A stretch of DNA of 64,000 nt from Deferrisomatales bacterium (GTDB lineage: Bacteria > Desulfobacterota > Deferrisomatia > Deferrisomatales > Deferrisomataceae). Position 1 is the stretch's first letter; the number at the start of each line of letters is the position of its first letter. The stretch lies in contig JAJRUI010000038.1 of NCBI GenBank assembly GCA_024277875.1, positions 50,544 to 114,543 of the forward strand, given 5' to 3'. The position numbers were made by a program, and so were the translations under genes. Below the pieces are notes generated by a model. The model did no database searches, was not told where the DNA came from, and was given only the letters and a program-made list of their open reading frames with translations. Shown piece by piece: positions 58,706 to 64,000 of this stretch.

Positions 58706-60040
58706 ATGGATAATTTGGTGCACGGCGAAGGACGATTCCCACAACCGTTGTTGGTGCAGGCCCACTGGACGGATTTCGAATGTGCGGGTGAACTGATCCG
58801 TCATCCGGCGATTGGATTGGTGGCAAAGGCCCGGGCGCATTTCGATCCGGTGGTGTTGGTCTGTGCCGACGTGGCCGAAAACCGGGTGGTTCACGAGTTT
58901 GCAGCTGGAACAGGGGTGGCGTCGTACGCCGGCAGCCCTCTGGACGTGTGTCAGCGCATGCTGGGATGCATGGGCGCCCACCGTTTGCACACCGGTGCGC
59001 GGGTACTGGCGTACCACTTCATGCTCGACTTCCCGTACGTAGATGAGTGTTTTGCCGCCTTGCACGAACAGGACGCGGAATACGTGGCAGCACCCACCGA
59101 GCTGGATACCCGTTTCGCCGCCGACGTATTCACCCGGCAGTTCCTGGAGCACGTCCAGAAAGAACTGCCGGCAGTGCCTTCACACGAGGCGAAGCTGTTC
59201 CGGTTTAACCCCTGGGCGATGGCCGAGGTCTACCCGGAGCGGTTCCGGCTCGGCAAACCACCGCCGGCTCCCCATTACGGGAAAGAATCGTTCCAAAAGC
59301 TGCGCCGAACCATCGACCAGTGGTACCCGGAACGCCACCGCAGGGACGATCGCCCCCTAACGGCATACCTCAAAACCGCCAATGCCCTCCCGAAAGACAC
59401 CCGCCGGGTGGCCGATGTCGCGTGCGGTTGGGGGGAGGGCACTGCCTACCTGGCCGGCCGATTCCCCGAAGTGGTCGGGGTGGACTACGACCCAAGGCAG
59501 GTGGAGCACAACTGCGACACATACCGGGGGAGAAACAATCTGACCTTCCAGCAAGGCGATGCCGGCGATCCGGAACTCTTCCCCCCTGGATCGCTCGATG
59601 CGGTGGTTTCGATTCATTCCATGGAACACTTTCCGGACGACCGACTTTTTTTGGCGAACTGCCACCGCTGGCTGCGGCCGGGGGGCACCCTGGTACTTGA
59701 GGTTCCCTTGCTGATGACCCATCCGTTCCCGGGAATCGACCAGCCACTGGGCAGCGGCCACATACGGGAGTACCGGCCCCAGGACCTCCTTGCGTTGTGC
59801 GGAGAGTTTTTCTGCCAAGAGTGCGCCTGGGGCGTGAGCCGGGGCATGTACGTAGCCCTGGAGCGGGCGCGTAACGCAGCGATGCTGGTGCTGCGCAAGC
59901 TCCCCCATGCGGGCACGGGGCGCCGACGACAAGCGACGGGGAAACCAGTTACCGGCCTGAACCAAGGGGCGCGCATGGCGGCCGGATGTGGCAACAGTTG
60001 CACCGTGAACGTACCCGCCGCCGGGGAGGAGAGGCCGTGA
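58706..60040 (+). CDS. Degenerate SpsF-like domain fused to a methyltransferase
   Basis: The 444-residue protein has an N-terminal domain (about 1-190) that follows the SpsF cytidylyltransferase order but has lost its active-site motifs: VQARMGSTRLPGK is replaced by VQAHWTDFECAGE and the TGDCPL site by YHFMLDFPY. Residues about 215-400 are a class I methyltransferase: RVADVACGWGEGTAYLAG, VGVDYDPRQVE, GDAGDPELF, SIHSMEHFPDD and LRPGGTLVLEVP. The first domain is probably a binding or docking module. Codon use is less GC-rich than in the neighbours over about 58.7-59.8 kb, a sign of separate origin. The ATG lacks a good ribosome-binding site but follows a C7 tract. The end overlaps the next gene (GTGA). 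Confidence 0.75.
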   Translation: MDNLVHGEGRFPQPLLVQAHWTDFECAGELIRHPAIGLVAKARAHFDPVVLVCADVAENRVVHEFAAGTGVASYAGSPLDVCQRMLGCMGAHRLHTGARVLAYHFMLDFPYVDECFAALHEQDAEYVAAPTELDTRFAADVFTRQFLEHVQKELPAVPSHEAKLFRFNPWAMAEVYPERFRLGKPPPAPHYGKESFQKLRRTIDQWYPERHRRDDRPLTAYLKTANALPKDTRRVADVACGWGEGTAYLAGRFPEVVGVDYDPRQVEHNCDTYRGRNNLTFQQGDAGDPELFPPGSLDAVVSIHSMEHFPDDRLFLANCHRWLRPGGTLVLEVPLLMTHPFPGIDQPLGSGHIREYRPQDLLALCGEFFCQECAWGVSRGMYVALERARNAAMLVLRKLPHAGTGRRRQATGKPVTGLNQGARMAAGCGNSCTVNVPAAGEERP

Positions 60041-61290
60041 AGCGGCGCATGGTGAAGACCCTTTTGATCGTGGGGGGCGGCATCGAGCAGGTCCGGGCTT
60101 ACGAACTCGCCCGGGAGCTGGGACTCGTGGTGGTCGGGTCCGACGTCGATCCGTCCGCGCCTGCGCTGCGCCACGCGCACCACGTTCTCGTCGCGTCCAC
60201 CCGGGACGCCGGGGCCACGGTGGCAGCAGCCCGCCGGTTCCACAAGACCGTCCGGAGGATCGACGGGGTGATGACCCTGGCCAACGACGTGCCGTTGACC
60301 GTTGCCCGGGTTGCCGCGGCCCTCGGCCTGCCGGGCAACACGGTCCGGACCGGGGAGATCGCCTCGGACAAGCTCCTCATGAAGCGGGTGTTCGAGGCCG
60401 CAGGAGTGCCGGTCCCCCCCTACCGGCCCGTGGCCTCTCCGGACGAAGTGAGGGAGGCGATCGAGGCGTGGGGCTACCCCGTGGTCGTCAAACCGGTGGA
60501 CGGGCGGGGTGCCCGGGGGGTCTTGCGGCTCACACCTGAAGTGGACGTGGACTGGGCGTTTGCCCGGGCTCGAGAGATCTCTGACCGGGGAGAGGTACTG
60601 GCCGAGAAGTTCGTCCCGGGCCTGCAGTTGAGCACCGAGTCCATGGTGTACCGGGGCCGGTGCTACACGGCCTCGTGGTCCGAGCGTAACTACGAGAACC
60701 TCGCCCGGTTCGCGCCCTACATCATCGAGGACGGCGGGGTGCTGCCCGCCACCCTGTCCCCCCGGATGGCCGCTGCCGTAGACGATGTCGTCGCCCGGGC
60801 CGCACGGGCGATGGGGGTGACCGACGGCCCGGTAAAAGGAGACATCGTGCTCGGTCCGGACGGGCCGGTGGTGATCGAACTGGCGGCACGGCTGAGCGGA
60901 GGATACCTGTGCACCGACCAGATCCCGTTGGCGCGGGGTGTAGACCTGGTGCGCCAGACGATCAAGGTGCGGTTGGGGGAGCCCCTGGACCCGTCGGACC
61001 TAGCGCCGGAGCACCGGTGCTACATCGGAGTCCGCCACTTCTTCCCTCCCCCCGGCCGGGTGACCTCGGTCACGGGGTTCGAGGAACTGCTGGAAGAGCC
61101 GTGGGTGGTGAAGGCCGGCCTGTACACGGGCCCGGGGGACGTGGTCGAGCCGACGAGCGACCACACCAAGCGGGCCGGGTTCGTTTTCACGCGGGCGGAA
61201 ACGGCTGCTGCTGCCGAACGGCTGGCCGTCCGCGCAGTCGAGCGGGTGCGGTTCGAGGTCGAGCCGCTGGGGACGGATCCCGATGGGTGA
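60037..61290 (+). CDS. ATP-grasp ligase 3
   Basis: The 417-residue protein is another ATP-grasp enzyme: LLIVGGGIEQVRAYELARELGLVVVGSDVDP, LPGNTVRTGEIASDKLLMKRVFEAAGVPVP, PVVVKPVDGRGARGV for the ATP loop, EKFVPGLQLSTESMV and the metal site PVKGDIVLGPDGPVVIELAARLSGGY. A C-terminal domain (about 320-417) resembles that of biotin carboxylase-type ligases. The GTG at 60037 overlaps the previous stop. The three ATP-grasp genes suggest stepwise addition of carboxylates or amino acids to the glycan. Confidence 0.8.
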   Translation: MKRRMVKTLLIVGGGIEQVRAYELARELGLVVVGSDVDPSAPALRHAHHVLVASTRDAGATVAAARRFHKTVRRIDGVMTLANDVPLTVARVAAALGLPGNTVRTGEIASDKLLMKRVFEAAGVPVPPYRPVASPDEVREAIEAWGYPVVVKPVDGRGARGVLRLTPEVDVDWAFARAREISDRGEVLAEKFVPGLQLSTESMVYRGRCYTASWSERNYENLARFAPYIIEDGGVLPATLSPRMAAAVDDVVARAARAMGVTDGPVKGDIVLGPDGPVVIELAARLSGGYLCTDQIPLARGVDLVRQTIKVRLGEPLDPSDLAPEHRCYIGVRHFFPPPGRVTSVTGFEELLEEPWVVKAGLYTGPGDVVEPTSDHTKRAGFVFTRAETAAAAERLAVRAVERVRFEVEPLGTDPDG

Positions 61291-63292
61291 CCTGTCCCTG
61301 TACAGCTGCTACCACCTGAATCTTGCCTACTCGTCCGTCGAGGAGAACCGGCGGCCCGAACTCCTGGAACGTTGCTACTGGCCGCTGCTCGAACTGGTCC
61401 GGGACCTCCACCTGCCCATCGGAATCGAGGCCAGCGCCTACACGCTGGAACGGGCGGCCGAGCTCGATCCGGCGTGGCTCGATGCGCTCCGCGAGCTGTG
61501 TACCGGCGGCGGCCCGTGCGCGTTCGTGGGAAGCGGGTACACCCAGCTGATCGGCCCCCTCGTGCCACCGGAGGTGAACCGGACCAACCTGGCCGTGGGG
61601 ATGGACCGATACCAGGCGCTGTTGGGATTGCGTCCAGATATCGCCCTAGTGAACGAGCAAACCTACTCCGCCGGGATGGTCCGGCACTACCTGGACGCCG
61701 GGTACCGGGCGATCATCATGGAGTGGGACAACCCGGCGGCCGCCCACCCGGCCTGGAACCGGGAGCTGAGATACCATTTCCAGTTCGCGCGCGACCAGCA
61801 CGGCCGCAGGATCCCCGTGCTTTGGAACCACTCGATCCCGTTCCAGAAGTTCCAGCGTTACGCCCACGGCGAACTGGAACTGGGCGACGTGGTCGCGTAC
61901 CTGGCCGGCCACGTCTCGAACCGGCCCCGCTCCCTGTGCCTGTACGGCAACGACGCCGAAGTGTTCGACTTCCGGCCGGGACGGTACCGGGACGAGGCCG
62001 CCGTCGGCGCCGGGTCGGAGTGGGACCGCGTCCGGAGGCTGTACGAGACGCTGCGGGACGACCCTCGGTTCGAACTCGCGTCCCTTGAGCGCACCCTCAA
62101 CCGGATGGCGGAACCGGGCTCCGGCCACGACCTCCATCTGGAAACCCCGGACCAGCCGGTCCCGACCAAGAAGCAGTACAAGTACAACCCCACCCGGTGG
62201 GCCGTGAGCGGGCGGGACGACCTCGGCGCCAACACGGCGTGCTGGCGGATCTACGAGGCGCTGGTGCGCGACAAGGTGCCGGCCGCGGACGACGCGTGGA
62301 AGGAGCTGTGCTACCTGTGGAGCAGCGACTTCCGGACCCACATCACCGACCGACGCTGGGCCGCGTACCTGAAGCGCCTGGAAGCCCTGGAAGCAGAGGT
62401 GTGCGTCCCCCGCTCGACCAGGGTTTCCGGGCGGCCAAGCAACGCCCCGGCCCCTCTGACACCCCGGCCGGCCGTCGCCGGAGCCCGATACCTGGAGTTC
62501 CAAACCCCGAGCGTTCGGGTACGGCTGGACACCCGGAAGGGCCTGGCGATCGACGCCCTCTGGTTTCCCGGGGCAACCGGCCAGGACCCCCTGGTGGGCA
62601 CGATCCCCCACGGCCACTTTGACGACATCGGCTGGGGCGCGGACTTCTTCAGCGGACACCTGGTGTTCGAACTGCCGGGCCGGCCCAAGGTCACGGACCT
62701 CGCCCCGGCAGAACCGGCCGTGGCCGACCGGGACGGTGATCCGTGGATCGAGGTTTCGGCAACGATCGGGACCCCCCTGGGCCCGGTGGAGAAGACGTAC
62801 CGGCTCCACCGGACCGCCCCGCGCCTGGACCTTGAGTACACCCTCCACTGGGGACAGGTGCCGCCCGGCAGCCTCCGACTCGGCACCGTCACCGTGCTCC
62901 CGGACGTTTTGGACCGGGAGTCCCTGTTCTACCGGACCCACAACGGCGGGTTCGAGCCCGAGACGTTCCTGGTGGGCGGCGACCCGGTGGACCACGGCAG
63001 GCCCGTGTCGTTCCTGGTCTCGGCCCGCCAGGCCCTCGGCATGACCTCGGGAACCGTCGAACTGGGGGATTGCCGCCGCTGCCTGCGAGTCTCGGCGGAC
63101 AAGGCCTGCGCGGCCGTGGTCGGCATGGTTTCCCACCACCGGGTGGACGGCGCGGCCTTCTTCCGGCTCGCGTTCTCAGCCCGGGAGATGGACGAGACGA
63201 GCCGCCCCGTCTGCCTGACGGACCGGTTGTCGGTCCGTTCGTTCGCTTTCTCGGTCGAGGTGCCATCCGGAAAAACGGTCTCAACGCCCTAG
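61283..63292 (+). CDS. GH57-like glycoside hydrolase or transferase
   Basis: The 669-residue protein has an N-terminal GH57-like barrel: YSCYHLNLAYSSVEE at the start, LPIGIEASAYTLE, GSGYTQLIGPL, IALVNEQTYSAGMVRHYLDAGYRAIIMEWDN and SLCLYGNDAEVFDFRPG. The glutamate in VNEQTY and the aspartate in YGNDAEVFDF are in line with the family's catalytic residues. The C-terminal part (about 390-669) is a beta-rich domain as in alpha-amylase/4-alpha-glucanotransferase relatives. No signal peptide is seen, so it acts in the cytoplasm, perhaps trimming or transferring glucan or island sugar. It overlaps ATP-grasp 3 by 8 bp, and its stop codon lies in a hairpin. Confidence 0.8.
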   Translation: MGDLSLYSCYHLNLAYSSVEENRRPELLERCYWPLLELVRDLHLPIGIEASAYTLERAAELDPAWLDALRELCTGGGPCAFVGSGYTQLIGPLVPPEVNRTNLAVGMDRYQALLGLRPDIALVNEQTYSAGMVRHYLDAGYRAIIMEWDNPAAAHPAWNRELRYHFQFARDQHGRRIPVLWNHSIPFQKFQRYAHGELELGDVVAYLAGHVSNRPRSLCLYGNDAEVFDFRPGRYRDEAAVGAGSEWDRVRRLYETLRDDPRFELASLERTLNRMAEPGSGHDLHLETPDQPVPTKKQYKYNPTRWAVSGRDDLGANTACWRIYEALVRDKVPAADDAWKELCYLWSSDFRTHITDRRWAAYLKRLEALEAEVCVPRSTRVSGRPSNAPAPLTPRPAVAGARYLEFQTPSVRVRLDTRKGLAIDALWFPGATGQDPLVGTIPHGHFDDIGWGADFFSGHLVFELPGRPKVTDLAPAEPAVADRDGDPWIEVSATIGTPLGPVEKTYRLHRTAPRLDLEYTLHWGQVPPGSLRLGTVTVLPDVLDRESLFYRTHNGGFEPETFLVGGDPVDHGRPVSFLVSARQALGMTSGTVELGDCRRCLRVSADKACAAVVGMVSHHRVDGAAFFRLAFSAREMDETSRPVCLTDRLSVRSFAFSVEVPSGKTVSTP

Positions 63293-63523
63293 CAGGTTGC
63301 GGAAAAAGCAACCTGCTAGTCGCCCCATGGAAGGGGCGCCAAATCACTCGGTTTGAAAAACCGAGTGATTTGAATGGCCTCGACGATTCCTCAGGAAAGC
63401 GGAATCGGACGTTTCGTAGAAACGCCCAACGGGCGAACCCCATGGATGGGGCGAGTCACGGGGCCGTCCCCGAGAGGCCGTCGCGGAAAAACCCACGGAT
63501 GGGGTTTTTCCGCATCCTGCTAA
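63289..63523. mobile_element. Hairpin-rich MITE-like element
   Basis: The ends AGCAGGTTGCGGAAAAA (63291-63307) and TTTTTCCGCATCCTGCT (63505-63521) are terminal inverted repeats with one mismatch over 17 bp. Between them about eight further inverted repeats follow one another, for example 13-bp arms at about 63343-63371 and 12-bp arms at 63483-63494/63502-63513. The element has no open reading frame of its own. Such termini resemble those of insertion sequences, so it may be a non-autonomous element. The left hairpin (63289-63319) overlaps the GH57 stop and can serve as a terminator for the island. Confidence 0.65.
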
Positions 63524-63682
63524 AGATCCCCGGGGCACCGGACGATCTGTACGGGCGAGGGGAAATCCAGCGGCGGAAAGGAGGTGGATAAGGAGGGCCG
63601 GCCTTCCCCAGCGCACAGAACGCAACATGTACCACCCCGTTGGGCACGTACGCCCCCAGACGACCCTCAAGGAGGAACCCCC
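63293..63682. other. Intergenic region before the second flagellin
   Basis: The 390-bp gap holds the hairpin-rich element (63289-63523) and, beyond it, a possible flagellin control region. I see no gene in it and no clear sigma-54 site. Confidence 0.6.
63521..63548 (+). promoter_or_regulatory. Weak sigma-28-like promoter of the second flagellin
   Basis: TAAAGATC (63521-63528) and GACGATCT (63541-63548) are 12 bp apart, roughly like the FliA consensus TAAAGTTT and GCCGATAA. Several positions differ. If true, the promoter begins at the very edge of the MITE-like element. Confidence 0.25.
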
Positions 63683-64000
63683 ATGAGTCTCGCGATCAAC
63701 AACAACATCACCGCGCTCAACGCGTGGCGCAACCTCAAGAACACCGACACCCGCATGTCGTCGAGCATGGAGAAGCTCTCCAGCGGCCTCCGGATCAACC
63801 GCGCCGCCGACGACCCCGCCGGCCTCGTGATCTCCGAGAAGATGCGGGCCCAGCTGAGCGGCCTGGGCGCCGCCCAGAAGAACGCCGAGAAGGCGATCAA
63901 CATGATCTCCACGGCCGAGGCGTCCCTGGACAAGGTGAACGAACTGCTCCTGAAGATGCGCCAGCTGGCCGTGGACACGGCCAACCTGGGTGTCACCGAC
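63683..64000 (+). CDS. Flagellin, second copy (cut by window edge)
   Basis: The first 106 residues are visible. They are nearly identical in pattern to the first flagellin (MSLAINNNITALNAWRNL, EKLSSGLRINRAADDPAGLVISEKMRAQ, STAEASLDKVNELL.KMRQLAVDTANLGVTD), so this is a paralogue. The ATG has a strong AAGGAGG site. It lacks the clear sigma-54 promoter of the first copy and is preceded by a hairpin-rich element, so the two may be made under different conditions. The whole island sits between the two genes. Confidence 0.95.
   Translation, partial: MSLAINNNITALNAWRNLKNTDTRMSSSMEKLSSGLRINRAADDPAGLVISEKMRAQLSGLGAAQKNAEKAINMISTAEASLDKVNELLLKMRQLAVDTANLGVTD

Noticed and set aside
63640..63660. Sigma-54 site TGGGCACGTACGCCCC before flagellin 2
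   Set aside because: The -12 TTGC element is missing and GG-GC spacing is wrong.
63293..63682. CRISPR-like array before the second flagellin
   Set aside because: The repeated units are inverted repeats of different sequence, not direct repeats with spacers. No cas gene is present.
1..64000. tRNA, rRNA and riboswitch genes
   Set aside because: I looked at the intergenic gaps on both strands and saw no cloverleaf, rRNA-like or recognisable riboswitch sequence. The gaps are too short or are explained by the listed elements.

Overview
The window is about 70 percent GC. Genes are tightly packed, and many start with GTG inside the stop codon of the gene before (GTGA or ATGA, 4-bp overlaps). Sigma-54 promoters, short deltaproteobacterial-type flagellins, a MAF/DUF115 flagellin-modification protein, a TRAP transporter, LutABC-type lactate oxidation, a MopE-like motif and an indolepyruvate:ferredoxin oxidoreductase together suggest a motile, strictly or facultatively anaerobic Desulfobacterota-like bacterium. 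That placement is inference; no rRNA or tRNA gene is present to fix it.

Layout. Positions 1-8.3 kb hold, on the minus strand, a long housekeeping operon (aminotransferase, DUF1178, SPASM-only protein, cysteine desulfurase-like protein, PhoH/PIN, TsaD, RsmA, ThrB), a terminator and a cut PilZ-type protein. At 8.4-13.8 kb lie a TonB-like gene, a MoeA-MobB-U32-like operon, an MFS transporter and an NRDE protein. At 13.8-18.05 kb two unrelated lipoprotein genes (one with MopE-like and leucine-rich repeats) sit in a repeat-bounded region of the form A-gene-B-A-gene-B, where B copies the 3' end of the neighbouring lut gene. At 18.05-22.06 kb is a thiolase-lutA-lutBC operon with a clear sigma-54 promoter. 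At 22.3-26.4 kb are TRAP transporter genes dctPQM plus a LarA-like racemase. At 26.6-33.1 kb are a metallo-beta-lactamase-fold protein, two small unknown genes and a metV-metF-iorA-iorB-transglutaminase operon. At 33.2-37.2 kb are a Trk/Ktr potassium system with two RCK subunits and an ArsP-like permease, followed by a convergent sugar-phosphate nucleotidyltransferase.

From 38.4 kb to the right edge is the most interesting part: a flagellin gene with a sigma-54 promoter, then about 20 plus-strand genes in nearly continuous coupling, then a second flagellin gene. The island begins like a pseudaminic acid/flagellin glycosylation locus (PseB, PseC, MAF, NeuB-like synthase, SpsF-PseG fusion) and continues with enzymes not usual there: three ATP-grasp ligases, two split transketolase pairs on either side of an iron-type alcohol dehydrogenase, a B12-radical SAM enzyme, two further dehydrogenases, a degenerate SpsF-methyltransferase fusion and a GH57-like enzyme. 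The two longest homopolymer tracts that I noticed (G10 each) fall inside the MAF gene and one ATP-grasp gene, which suggests phase-variable flagellin decoration. A 230-bp hairpin-rich, terminal-inverted-repeat element lies just before the second flagellin.

Functions are assigned from recognisable motifs and lengths only. No searches were run, and substrates of the island enzymes are not known.
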